From Bacteroidetes bacterium GWF2_35_48 (GTDB lineage: Bacteria; Bacteroidota; Bacteroidia; Bacteroidales; GWF2-35-48), in NCBI GenBank assembly GCA_001769125.1, contig MEOG01000015.1:1-38080 (forward strand): a DNA stretch of 38,080 nucleotides, written 5' to 3'. The translations under genes were made by a program, and so were the position numbers. Position 1 is the stretch's first letter, and each line of letters begins with the position of its first letter. Positions 21,401-24,854 of the stretch are shown in pieces. The notes beneath the pieces were generated by a model. The model was given only the letters and a program-made list of their open reading frames with translations. It ran no database searches and had not been told where the DNA came from.

Positions 21401-22533
21401 CAACTCAAAATGCTGTTTATCTTCCAAGCGAAGAAGATGTCTCAGCAGGTAATGTTGTACTGACATTAACATCTACGGGCGGTTGCTCTGTTGCAATGGA
21501 CTCTGTGGTGTTAAATATACATCCGCTTCCGCAAGCAGATTTCGGATTTATCACAGCTTGTAATTCTCTTACCGTTGATTTTAATGATTCATCAACTGTT
21601 TCAGCAGATACGATAACTATTGTCAACTGGTCATTCAGCGACGGTGGAACAGCGAGCGGTCAAAATCCATCTTATACATTTGCAGAAACAGATACATTCG
21701 TTGTAACTCAAACTGTAACTACAAACTATGAATGCGCTTCTTCAGCATCAGATACAGTTGTTTTATTTCGTGTAACAGCAGATTTTGCGCATGCGGCAAA
21801 CTGCGTTTATGATTCTGTTACATTCACTGATTATTCAACCGTTATTAACGACAGTATTGTTTCGTGGCAGTGGAATTTTGGCGATAATGCTACTGCAACA
21901 TCACAAGATGTAAATCATCTTTATAGCCAAAGCCAAGTATATGTTTCTTATCTTATTGTATCAACGGCAAGAGAATGTTCAGACACGGTTACTTTTGATG
22001 TTACCATCAACCCGAGTCCTGTAGCAAATTTTGTCTGGGATAAGGAAAATATCTCATCATGGGAGAATGTTCAGTTTACAGATTCTTCTTCTGGATCTTA
22101 TTACTGGACATGGGATTTTGATGACGGTTCGGATGTTGTAACAGAGCAGAATCCGATACACATGTATAATGATTTGGGAGTGTACAATGTAATGCTGATT
22201 GCAATGAATAATTTCAGTTGTGTGGATACTCTTGTACGTGAACTTGTAGCAGATGGTATTCTGGGACCAAAACTTCCGGGGGCATTTACACCAAACGGCG
22301 ATGGTATGAATGACTGGTTAATTGTAAGAGGTGGTCCATTCACGGAATTCTCGTTTAAGGTTTATAACGAATGGGGAAAACAGGTGTTTGCAACTGAAAA
22401 TTCAACAGTAGGATGGGATGGAAAATACAAAGGGAAAGATCAGCCAATTGGTGTTTATGTCTATGTGATTCATGCTGTAACTCCTGATGGAAAAGTACAT
22501 GATAAATTTGGAGATATAACAATAATCAGATAA
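478..22533 (+). CDS. Giant modular cell-surface adhesin, T9SS substrate (SprB-like size)
   Basis: A single open frame encodes 7351 residues. The N-terminus has basic residues, a Phe/Leu-rich core and a probable cleavage after IFAA (about residue 33). ATG at 505 (Met10) would give a more conventional signal peptide and is an alternative start. Residues 34-170 form a beta-rich module. Residues 265-470 are a Cys-rich domain with a CC pair and TFCKNG. A first type C module spans about 555-645. Then come four type A modules, five type B, seven type A, one type B and fifty-five type C, followed by PKD domains (7019-7260) and a gliding-motility C-terminal domain (7267-7351). Nearly every repeat module has two cysteines, one near each end, suggesting one disulfide per module. 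The protein is rich in Thr, Ser, Gly and Asn and poor in Lys and Arg. By analogy with F. johnsoniae SprB it should be exported by T9SS, displayed on the surface and mediate adhesion or gliding. Ligand binding cannot be read from the sequence. Confidence 0.95.
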   Translation: MNYFNNKTTMIHRSFFFIFLFLLFFTSQRIFAAVSITKPSLAISTCSVYPTNYHALGDIVIYEPNGGAKANFSMGSNITLILSAPANFQFLADAGTVSYTSEKDITAASIVVTAATITITYTVATTSNVDAMTISGIYMKATAVTGAVNITRTGGTGVINGLVNGNTVTNGLTSTNTGTLTTGITVADIANPVCNNTTTMLSLSGSTDVSSYQWQISDDNITFSDIAGATSYTYEYTPSAISSKYFRCQLTCGSTGYSASKQVTSDECTCASGDCDAVEIAVDLSMASDTIWYWDSDINRSGYCCSSPSGHECIKFVISISPQSEEVSFDVTNPGPSGGAFYRINCGPNHSLGEKVCVNGETSFCITFCKNGNDKPKYWIKAGRKTSISDDITLHPSCVGSLHAMGFVNVNWVSVFPAPDGAYNSYLSSTTLADIAITAPDPIPGGISYIDYQVSGTATGCASGTTYDTVRVNFLPATLGVTIDPAEPAICFGGAPVTLNAIESGGDPPVTYLWSTGATTGSISAGAAGDYSVTIADATDCMTANAVVTVVEFTADISANANGPYTVCSSNPSVSLNGVVTGVSTGTWTGGTGVFTPNRNTLNASYTPSAAEISAGTVSLTLTTTGNLTCPSASDIAVITINPTPSVTATPASESICSGQSSGISLTANLVGTSFAWTIAQSAEITGASDGSGASIAQTLSNAGTANGTATYTVTPSKNGCDGTPLDVVVTVKPLPAATSTPATQTICSGEATSFDLTSDVAATTFAWTVVQTGVTGASASSGATIAQTLSNAGTTAGTATFTITPTANSCAGSSITATATVNPLPSVTATPASETVCSGSATNISLSSGVAGTTFAWTISQDAGITGASASTGATIAQTLSNSGTSAGNATYTVTGTASGCSGSSTDVVITVNPTPNVATAPASQTICSGASSNIALSSNVAGTSFSWTVIQTAGITGGSASTGATIAQTLSNSTTSAGTATYTVTPSAGSCNGASADVVITINPIPAITGTTPGSRCGTGTVTLGATANIGTVYWYAASSGGASLGAGNSYTTPSIASTTSYYVDATLNGCTTASRTEVVATINAIPTITGTTPNSRCGTGTVVLEATASAGTINWYAVASGGSSLGTGTSFTTPSISSTTIYYVDATQGSCTSASRTAVTATIKPIPSITATTPESNCGTGTVTLGATASAGTINWYAASSGGASLGTGNSYTTPSISSTTTYYVDATNDGCTTASRTAIIATINAIPSIASTTPGSTCGTGTVTLGATASAGTVNWYTASSGGSSIATGNSYTTPSIASTTTYYVDATNTGCTTTSRTAVIATVYTVPSITATIPDSRCGAGTVNLGATASAGTINWYAASSGGVSLGTGISFTTPSIAATTTYYVDATENSCTTASRTSVTATIFTVPVATATPASQTICSGGSTNVSLTSSVPSSTFTWTVAQGADISGASNGSGASITQNISNSGTSASTATFSVTPTANGCPGSATNVVITVNPTPVATATPASQTICSVAATSFELSSTVTGTTFAWTVVQGAGISGASTSSGSTIAQTLSNSGTSAGTATYTVTPTANGCNGSTINVVATVNPLPSVTATPNTQTICSDESTGIALTSGVAGTSFSWTVSQSGVTGASASSGNTISQTLTNSGTSNGTATYTITPSANSCNGSTATVTVTVKPRPVATANPSPQTICSGGTTSIALTSNVTGTSFAWTVVQAGGITGGSASSGSSIAQTLSNSGISAANATYTVTPTANSCAGSTINVIATVNPLPSITATPASQSICSGETSGIALTSNVAGTTFCWTVSQSGVSGASASSGVNIAQTLTNSGTSNGTATYTITPSASSCSGSSVNVVVTVKPLPSLTATPSTQSICSGATTNVALTSNVSGSSFAWTVAQGAGITGASASSGNSIPQSLSNSTSSNGTATYTVTPTANGCNGSSGTVTITIKPTPSVSSNPVSQAICNGGTTGITLSSPVSGTTFAWTVSQTGTSGATAGSGTTISQTITLTGAAAGTATYTITPTASSCNGSALNVPVTVNPIPTITATTPAARCGTGTVILGATASAGTINWYAASSGGVSLGTGNSYTTPSISSTTTYYVDATNNGCTTASRTAIIATVDPVPTVDAGSPQTVCANNAVTSLIGLFTNSTGVQWSSDGSGLFGSLTEMNTTYTPSPDDITDGSIIITLSSTGNGSCPAATDQFILTISAAPTANAGENQTVCANAPEASLDGSVTVATGGIWSGYSGTFSTNNIDLNAVYTPSAAEIAAGTVTLTLTTTGNGNCIAVSDPMTITINTGIYVDANTDQTVCANNTTVTLNGDVSGYTTTGHWTSSGNGLFENANVLNTTYTPSVDDISAGTIQLTLASTNNGLCVEVSDPMTITITTAPTVDAGIPISICANNANANLNGTVTVATGGIWTGGNGLYTPNNATIDITYSPTAAEIATGTVTLTLTSTGNGTCLPVSDPVTITITTAPTITAGDDQHLCASAASVDISGIVTIGTGGNWTTNGTGTFGNENLLTTTYSPSAADKTNGVILTLTSTGSGNCTEVSDLLTLDFQAIPTVDAGAPQTVCANNSNISLNGTFTGAIGVEWSGGAGTYNPNNTAINAVYTPSLAEKTAGSVQLTLTTTGNANCAAVSDQVLMTITEGTSANAGPDQTVCANNAVISLNGNVTVASGGEWSANNGDGIFGSATSLNTTYTPGLNDKTNGSVKLYLTTTGNGTCLANVDSMVITITPAPTVNPGNDKTVCASNADILLTGLVTVATGGTWTGGAGTYNPDENTLITTYTPTPGEITAETVTLTLTTTGNGLCNAVSDPIVITITDALTVDAGEAMTVCAHDPIVSLSGTVPTSGEWTSSGLGDFLPNSTAMVATYTPTPADTVAGGVDITLTSTNNGLCAAAHETIHITINSGIYVQAGDNQTICENAVANISGHVIGATSGHWTSSGTGLFGNANILSTTYTPSAADKTAGSVTLTFTSTGNGDCEEVTDEMIITLQPLPTVDAGNPQTVCANNAEVTLAGTKTGATGVEWSTSGDGSIGDLTSLTSLYAPGVNDKSNHSVTLTITTTGNGFCPAATDNVVITITNPPVANAGGAQSACSNAPDISLNGVISVATGGIWSSSGNGTFSPDEFTLDAIYLSTPQDTTAGTITLTLTTTGNGTCLEEHDDILITYTPGIYVNAGTDQSVCANNALTTINGYVGGASVTSIWSRNGSGDFNNSNLLSTTYTPSNADTATGEVFLILTSTNNGTCAEVKDTLKLTITPPPVVNAGADQTVCSNSPVSLNGSVTHGSSSGNWTSTGVGSFDDELVLNTSYNLHANDITTGNIKLVLTSTSNGNCLAVTDTMNVSIQLLPVVDAGPDQTKCRNNDTIYLAGTVSGVTTTGQWSSNGTGSFMPNTTDLNASYFPSIADRNNGTVILTLSSTGISSCPTVSETMTVTITPAITVLAGSDQSKCSNNRNTTLNGIVSGGSISGTWSSTGSGSFNPDASTLNATYIPSDADTSAGSVVLTLDASFVGSCLAASDNLTLTITNAPFVEAGDNQTVCANKDTVTLNGIIYGGTTTGTWTSSGSGGFFLNNTTLNAQYRPSAADTANSTVTLTLSSTNNGGCIAVSDMMTITISNAPYVNAGVDQTLCANNNLTALSGIIYGATSFGAWTSTGNGGFDDNTDIATNYTPSANDISSGTVSLVLESTGNGDCYATRDTMKLTITPAPVVEAGDNQTICSNSTVTIEGSVTGGSLSGAWTSSGTGDFDNAALLHTVYNPSDADTTAHSVVLTLTATNYGNCLEVSDNFTLTIVPLPVVNAGEDQTVCRNNDVVTLNGYIYGSVNTGSWTSNGTGIFTPDANTLNATYTPSEADRDNGNITLTLISSAHASCEQVSDQMTINITPDVLVNAGDNRTVCANNSNVLLNGVISGGSTSGQWTTMGTGTGNFSPDEFTLNAMYIPSDEDTANGSVTITLLATSIGNCLPAQDVFVLTISDGPSVSAGVDQTVCANNADVNLSGLVSGGTIYGEWTTSGTGSFNPDATTLNAIYIPSVADTADGSVVLTLTSTENGGCVAGTNNMSITITNAPFVDAGNNQTVCINNPATTIFGIIYGGATEGLWSTAGSGSFTDATALNTIYTPSQADIDAGSVLLTLATTDHLTCNPVSDTMRIIMTDAPYVSTGGDQSICSNSIATLQGVVSGGSVSGQWSSSGTGLFDDEFSLSTTYTPSEDDTTNGSVTITLVSTNNGTCIEGSDVMTLTFDPLPVVNAGENQTVCRNNDIVTLAGSIYGITNTGEWISSGTGSFDPANTALNASFTPSEADRDAGSVTLTLNSTGNESCISVGASMTITITPAIQVSAGNNQNVCSNNPLTNISGLVSGGSTTGTWSSSGTGSFDSPSEFITTYLPSNEDTTAGFVTLTLTATDIGNCLPAEASIVLTITNSPIVFAGTDITACANIDSVQLSGVVSAGSTSGQWTSSGEGSFYPGNTDLNAQYIAASADTANGSVILTLVSTNNGTCTAVTDQVDITFTDAPFVDAGTNQVVCANNALVSLSGTIYGATSTGIWSSTGTGDFENDQELNTTYTPSTDDIASGSVKISLTATNIGTCKLVSDTIVVTITPPPLVNAGQDVFICSDQTISLHGSVSEGSITGEWATNGNGSFEFTTSTLINTYYPTTEDTASGSVMFILTSTNNGGCIAEDDTLFINFVPVPVVNAGTDLTVCAGNDTIHLAGIVTGSYPYGLWTSNGSGAFVPNDTTLNALYLPSDDDRLNGSVRLILISTHNPYCSVVADSILITINPPIVVNAGDNISVCSNNPLTELNGNVSGSSTTGVWSSSGTGNFNPDEFTLNAEYIPSDADTSAGNITLTLLSTNNGDCIPVSDQLTLTITNAPIVNAGTDQTVCANKDTVQLAGIVSGGATGGTWSTLGTGTFSPNTLSGKYRPSIADTTTGSVQLILTSTGNGICFAVKDTMTITITNAPFVEAGESVSICPETPTVTVSGIIYGGSTTGIWTSTGTGLFDDSNVLNTFYNVTSEDTAAHTLSLILTSTNNGLCYAVSDTLVVSISNSTAVNVGLDQTICAHIPTVSLSGNVIGATTSGAWTSSGNGTFSPDASTLNAVYNVTPEDTTAGSIYLVLTSAENGFCASADDTVFVTINPGIYVEAGPDQTVCGNNAQIQLIGNITAAGAGVWTSSGTGEFTPDNTSLNSVYTPSSADIASGGVTLYLTSTSNGDCEAVTDSMKIIVTPSPSVNAGPDLYTCNNNPTVHLSATISAGSTTGLWSTTGSGLFDPDNITLNTTYNPSQADIDDAHITFYLVSTNNGDCVAGYDTIEVYFTPAPIAFAGNDTNICASNPLQLNGSVQFGAGTGIWSVIGTPGSFSPNANTLNAIYTFSPDNLSAGFVELVLTASNLTGCNLEADTMLVSIFPGPIVDAGSDVTVCGNNNTVQLAGSVSGPTTTGDWSTSGTGIFLPSVSDFNAGYYPSASDTASGQVTLYLESTNNAGCVTISDSIVITFSTPPVVSAGQDQIVCKGNNAYLNGSMGGSATSVIWTSSGNGSFSLSDTLLNATYIPSAEDTLNTTLALYFTSTNNGNCLPAIDTLAIIFTPKPIVTAGTDLSVCANNSLVTLSGFISDGNTGEWTSSGTGSFAPTNTMMNVTYTPSAADKTAGFVNLVLSTTNTCLVTDTVHVIITPKPNVNAGLDQILCIDQSLVLLNGSVTGGATTGIWTTNGTGYFTPFDTDLTVVYHRSSQDSITGQILFTLTSTNYGNCLSVSDNIVITYTSVPIVDAGQDFTFCSNNADVALHGSVTGGASTGIWTSNGDGIFVPDASTLLASYIPGTNDFANGQVTLTLTSTEACVMIKDSVKYTFTPAPVAVAGEDQAVCANNGQTSISGVISGTTTTGQWYSSGNGIFTPSATSLNATYTPGSTDITAGYAELLLASTNNGMCYPATDTMLITITPAPVPNAGPDKYVCKGSNVLLTGSVTGGASTGEWATTGSGTFTPNNTTLNATYIPTASDTTIGTISFFLTTTDNGTCLSVNDNMVITFTTPPSVLAGDDVTICANNASVSLNGSVTGSTTSGLWTSSGGGTFSPNANTLTATYNPEFADISVGYVTLYLNSTNACQVQDSLVVTITNAPSVDVGNDQYFCITNPVINLNAQLLGAAQGEWSSTGTGVFTPSTTSLVATYLPSPADTLLGEIEISFVTTDNGDCLPASDVLNVFFIEYPIVDAGQDATYCGNTYVVLEGTITGGVDQGAWSTEGTGIFDPSPNLIYTTYNFSPADTASSTIDFVLASPDFNGCPAVTDSLTVTILPSPWAQASGNITVCANNNIVTLSGVVGGTTTSGQWVSMGSGTFLPDDTTMNVTYIPSFEDNMEGSVTIYLRSTNNGLCYYAQDTVTITITPAPNVNAGDDQYVCNGYNAPLEGSITGGATTGYWTTTGTGTFIPNNTTFDATYVPSANDTVVGTIQFILTATDFGDCLVEIDTMSMSFTAEPYVEAGDDLTVCANNAEVQLNGIISGSTTSGMWTTNGSGTFHPEATALDAVYVPSAQDKTNGSVTLTLQSTNACLIEDSLVVSITPAPEINAGPDRIVCYGNYSVLLTATITGGSSSGIWTSTGNGNFTPDPASLNVTYNVTEQDSASGLVYLILTSTDNGTCFAEADSVKITFSTIPVVTANPDIVACANTDLVLSGTVTGGNNTGVWISSGNGTFVPSDTSLNASYIFSFADTTAGHISIQFTATNACVASTDTVYVTITPAPFVTAWTDQQVCANNPEVQLHSQLMVATGLQWSSSGGGIFTPGITDQNPVYSLSQEDIENGSVALSITTTGNGDCNSESSTLLLNIISAPDVTAGSNQLLCFENVLIALDGFVAEGASTGIWTTTGNGTFVPNNTTFNSVYQPAPEDTVGGVMQFVLTSTNNGSCLAVSDTMFVVWTERPFVTIADSIIDICTGIEEVQLTGSVIGPSPTGIWTSSGTGIFTPDDTTQNAVYLPSEEDVSAGNVVLTLTSTGGCSVAMDSVVLNIHPLPQADFGFITACNSLTVDFNDSSTVSADTITIVNWSFSDGGTASGQNPSYTFAETDTFVVTQTVTTNYECASSASDTVVLFRVTADFAHAANCVYDSVTFTDYSTVINDSIVSWQWNFGDNATATSQDVNHLYSQSQVYVSYLIVSTARECSDTVTFDVTINPSPVANFVWDKENISSWENVQFTDSSSGSYYWTWDFDDGSDVVTEQNPIHMYNDLGVYNVMLIAMNNFSCVDTLVRELVADGILGPKLPGAFTPNGDGMNDWLIVRGGPFTEFSFKVYNEWGKQVFATENSTVGWDGKYKGKDQPIGVYVYVIHAVTPDGKVHDKFGDITIIR
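2413..3501 (+). repeat. Adhesin type A modules 1-4 (PKD-like, about 91 aa each)
   Basis: Four consecutive modules total 363 codons (residues 646-1008). Each begins like SVTATPAS-TICSG, has a central FAWT(V/I) strand with GASASSGATIAQTLSN, and ends with TYTVTP, a Gly/Ser-Cys turn and a VTVNPLP linker. Modules of this type are common in Bacteroidota T9SS adhesins and match what is called a PKD-like domain. A related type C module (2140-2412) comes immediately before. Confidence 0.85.
3502..4716 (+). repeat. Adhesin type B modules 1-5 (Ig-like, 81 aa each)
   Basis: Five modules fill exactly 405 codons, 81 per module on average (residues 1009-1413). The hallmarks are S-RCGTGTVTLGATASAG, a WYAASSGG strand, TTPSI-STTTYYVDAT and a closing GCTTASRTAVIATI. 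This is the Ig-like family often found beside the CHU_C/gliding C-terminal domain. Each module has two cysteines. Neighbouring copies are closely similar, consistent with tandem duplication. Confidence 0.85.
4717..6618 (+). repeat. Adhesin type A modules 5-11
   Basis: Seven further PKD-like modules occupy 634 codons (residues 1414-2047), about 90.6 codons each, so the type B block is inserted between type A modules. Copy 9 differs from the other copies in having an extra Cys directly before the core Trp (TTFCWTV, near 5893), where the others have Ala, Ser or Thr. That would leave one unpaired cysteine. Confidence 0.85.
6619..6861 (+). repeat. Adhesin type B module 6 (isolated Ig-like copy)
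   Basis: A single 81-codon type B module (residues 2048-2128) lies between the last type A module and the first module of the long type C array. It is very close to type B module 3 (NWYAASSGG, GNSYTTPSISSTTTYYVDAT), suggesting that copies have moved or been duplicated over a distance within the gene. Confidence 0.85.
6862..21531 (+). repeat. Adhesin type C array: 55 modules of about 89 aa, in a five-module super-repeat
   Basis: The stretch of 14670 nt holds 55 modules (4890 codons, mean 88.9). Each starts like PVVNAGDQTVCANN and continues with a V-L-G-V-GG turn, W-SSGTG-F, P---LNATYTPS--DTA-GSVTLTLTSTNNG-C and a V-D-MTITITPAP linker. Cys sits near residue 12 and near residue 75. Signature variants recur every fifth module. 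Units 15, 20, 25 and 30 (starting 10558, 11899, 13246, 14587) share a CRNND or CAGND version. Units 40, 45, 50 and 55 share a shortened loop before the second Cys (TNTC, TNAC, TNAC, TGGC). Units 1, 6 and 11 share a VQW/VEW strand. Confidence 0.9.
21532..22275 (+). repeat. PKD domains of the adhesin stalk
   Basis: Residues 7019-7266 hold three PKD-type domains. The strands VNWSFSDGG, WQWNFGDN and WTWDFDDGS are the usual PKD W-F-D-G core, and the later H-Y strand appears as NHLYS and IHMYND. PKD domains are common spacers close to the secretion domain in T9SS adhesins. The first copy has Ser for the first Asp of the FGDG core (FSDGG). Confidence 0.85.
22276..22533 (+). other. Gliding-motility-associated C-terminal domain (type B T9SS sorting domain)
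   Basis: The last 85 or so residues carry the diagnostic motif AFTPNGDGMNDW, then FKVYNEWGKQVF, WDGKYKGKDQPIGVYVYVI and a final short strand. This is the CHU_C/TIGR04131-type domain that directs proteins such as SprB through T9SS, usually with help of a PorP/SprF-like protein. The next gene encodes exactly such a protein. Confidence 0.93.
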
Positions 22534-22578
22534 CAGAGAATGTTACATAATTAGTAAACGAGATAAAATTAAAAATAT

Positions 22579-23589
22579 ATGAAAGCACTAAAAATAATTT
22601 TCATAGCAGCAATCCTGATGATGGCAAAAACAGGTTTTTCTCAAGATTCACATTTGTCTATGACCGACGATGCCCCAGTGCTTATGAATCCGTCTCATAC
22701 AGGGACGTATGATGGTTCATTCCGTTTCCATCTGCAGCACAGAAGCCAATGGAAATCCATGTTGTCAAAATCATTTTTAACAGAAGTGTTTTCTGCAGAA
22801 ATGAATTTGCGACCTTTTGGCGCAGGACTTTTGGTGTTAAACAACCATGCAGGAGTTGGTAATTTTAATCAGTTCGGTATGTATGCTTCTGGTTCGTATG
22901 AGGTAACCATTGACCCGAATAAATATCATCACTTGTTTTGTGGCGTGCAGCTTGGCTTTGTTCAGAACAGTATCAATATAGCAAGTCTGACATTTGACAA
23001 CCAGTATACCATGAGCGGTGGCGGAGGTTTTGATATAACACAACCAACGGGTGAAAATTTTACAAAAACCAGTGCTATTGCGCCTGATGTGAATTTCGGG
23101 ATTTCATATATAGCTTTGAAGAAAATGAACTATTTCAGCAGCTTTGTTTACAAGACCAGTACATGGACTCCCTATGGTGGAATTACGGGATTTCATCTTA
23201 CGCAACCAAAACTTACTTTTTCTGAATTTAAAAATAAACTATCCAGACGTTGGTTATTTTATGGAGGCGTAAAATATAAAATTAATACAAATTTGTGTGT
23301 AGACCCTAATATTCAGTGGGAAAATCAGGCAAAAGTTAATGATTTTAAATTTGGATCTTATGGATATTATTACATCGGGTCTTATCAGGTATTTGCTATG
23401 ACCGGTATTCATTACAGAATGAAAGATGCGTTAGTTTTAAGCATGGGGGGATTATATAAACAGTATGCATTGAAATTGGGCTATGATATTAATATCTCTA
23501 AACTCAATGTTGCAACAAGAGGCAGAGGCGGTTTTGAAATATCTTTTACATACACGTTCCTTAATGAACAGTCTTATTCGTTATTGTAG
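22579..23589 (+). CDS. PorP/SprF family T9SS outer-membrane protein
   Basis: The protein has 336 residues with a signal peptide ending TGFSQ (about residue 22). The mature start, SMTDDAPVLMNPSHTG, corresponds to the conserved N-terminal region of PorP/SprF proteins (usually Q-F..Y..N.---NPA-AG). The rest alternates short amphipathic strands (for example FGAGLLVLNNHAGVGNFNQ, LFCGVQLGFVQN, SLGGLYKQY-like) and ends in a strand, as expected for an outer-membrane barrel of about 14 strands. It lies 45 nt after the adhesin stop with no terminator between them, so the two are probably cotranscribed. In F. johnsoniae SprF is needed to display SprB, and the same dedicated pairing is inferred here. I give no symbol because paralogues are numerous in this phylum. 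Confidence 0.9.
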   Translation: MKALKIIFIAAILMMAKTGFSQDSHLSMTDDAPVLMNPSHTGTYDGSFRFHLQHRSQWKSMLSKSFLTEVFSAEMNLRPFGAGLLVLNNHAGVGNFNQFGMYASGSYEVTIDPNKYHHLFCGVQLGFVQNSINIASLTFDNQYTMSGGGGFDITQPTGENFTKTSAIAPDVNFGISYIALKKMNYFSSFVYKTSTWTPYGGITGFHLTQPKLTFSEFKNKLSRRWLFYGGVKYKINTNLCVDPNIQWENQAKVNDFKFGSYGYYYIGSYQVFAMTGIHYRMKDALVLSMGGLYKQYALKLGYDINISKLNVATRGRGGFEISFTYTFLNEQSYSLL

Positions 23590-23615
23590 GAATTATGTGT
23601 GAACAACAAGCAAGA

Positions 23616-23645
23616 CCTCCTATAGCGTTGAATATCAATAGGTGG
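23616..23645. terminator. Weak hairpin between convergent genes
   Basis: CCTCCTAT at 23616-23623 can pair with ATAGGTGG at 23638-23645: five inner pairs, one mismatch and two outer pairs, with a 14-nt loop. A T-rich stretch follows on the plus strand. The position between the convergent porP/sprF-type gene and prfB fits a shared terminator, but the stem is short. Confidence 0.3.
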
Positions 23646-23680
23646 AATATTTGTTTTATGGTTTACTGATAGTGATTTTA

Positions 23681-24773
23681 TTAAATTGCAGAGCCAAATT
23701 CCATCAAAAAAGCCTTAATAAAATCGTTGATTTCGCCATCGAGTACGGCATTTGCATTACCTACTTCGTAATTGGTACGTACATCTTTAACTAATTTATA
23801 GGGCTGTAAAACATAATTGCGAATTTGCGATCCCCATTCTATTTTTTTCTTCTGACTTTCGAGAGCCATAACTTTTTCGCGCCGTTTTTGCAATTCCATT
23901 TCATAGAGCTGGGATTTTAAAAGGCGAATAGCATTTTCTCGGTTCTGAAGCTGTGAGCGGGTCTCTTGATTTTCTATTACAATTCCAGTTGGCAAATGTC
24001 GCAACCGTACTGCAGTTTCGAGTTTGTTCACATTCTGTCCACCCGGTCCGCTGGAGCGAAAAGTATCCCAATCAAGATCTGCTGGATTTACATGAATGTC
24101 TATATTATCATCTACAACAGGAGAAACAAAAACAGAAGCAAAGGACGTTTGTCTTTTACCCTGCGCATTGAAAGGAGAAATACGAACTAAGCGGTGAACA
24201 CCTGATTCGCTTTTAAGATAGCCATACGCAAAATTACCAGTAAACTCAAGCGTAACGGTTTTAATCCCCGCTTCGTCTCCTTCAAGAAAATCTATTTCGC
24301 GGACATTGAAATTATTTTTTTCTCCCCAACGGAGATACATACGCATGAGCATCTGCGCCCAGTCGTGGCTTTCTGTTCCACCAGCGCCTGCATTTATTTT
24401 CAATATAGCTCCCAGCTTATCTTCTTCTTTGCTAAGCATATTTCGCAATTCAGCTTCTTCTATGGCAGAAAGAGTATGCTTATACAGTTTGTCTACTTCT
24501 TCTTCTGTTGCTTCTCCTTCTTTTGCAAAATCGAAAATAACCTGCAAATCGTCGAGACTGCTTTGCGCACGGTTATAAACATCAACCCAGCTTTTTAAGA
24601 GAGATATTTTTTTGAGGTGTTTCTCTGCCTCGAAAGAGTTGTTCCAAAAATCGGGATCTTGTGTTTTTAACTGTTCTACAGAAACGTCTTCAATTTTTTT
24701 ATCAATGTCAAAGATACCTCCTAAGCGCATCAGTACGCTTTACGAGGTCTTTTACCACGTCGTGTGTGATCAT
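23681..24773 (-). CDS. prfB: Peptide chain release factor 2 with programmed +1 frameshift
   Basis: RF2 recognises UGA and UAA and triggers peptide release. The real start is ATG at 24773-24771. The first 21 codons (MITHDVVKDLVKRTDALRRYL) end at an in-frame TGA (24710-24708) inside AGGAGGTATCTTTGAC. A +1 slip at CTT-T continues with GAC (24709-24707) as DIDKKIEDVSV, giving 363 residues. The CDS is complement(join(23681..24709,24711..24773)). The longest single frame, beginning at an internal ATG at 24730, would lose the true N-terminus. Class markers are the SPF stop-recognition tripeptide (RISPFNAQGKR, near residue 200) and the catalytic GGQ loop (SGPGGQNVNKLE, near 243-245). Expression should be autoregulated: when RF2 is scarce the ribosome pauses at UGA and shifts frame. 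Confidence 0.96.
24707..24722 (-). promoter_or_regulatory. prfB programmed frameshift site
   Basis: On the minus strand the site reads AGGAGG-TAT-CTT-TGA-C. The SD-like hexamer lies three nucleotides before the slippery CTT codon, and the stop is followed by C, the weakest termination context. The E. coli prfB site has the same arrangement (AGGGGG-TAT-CTT-TGA-C). The SD-like element stands out because ordinary starts in this window lack Shine-Dalgarno sequences. Confidence 0.95.
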
Positions 24774-24854
24774 AATTTATTTTATATTTTATCAGATGAC
24801 AAAGATAAAAATAATTGGTTCACTTTTGTTTTATACTTCAACTACATGAATGAT

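Noticed and set aside
6862-21531. Diversity-generating retroelement target
   Set aside because: No reverse transcriptase or template repeat is present, and the variation is spread over all modules and not focused at adenines in one variable region.
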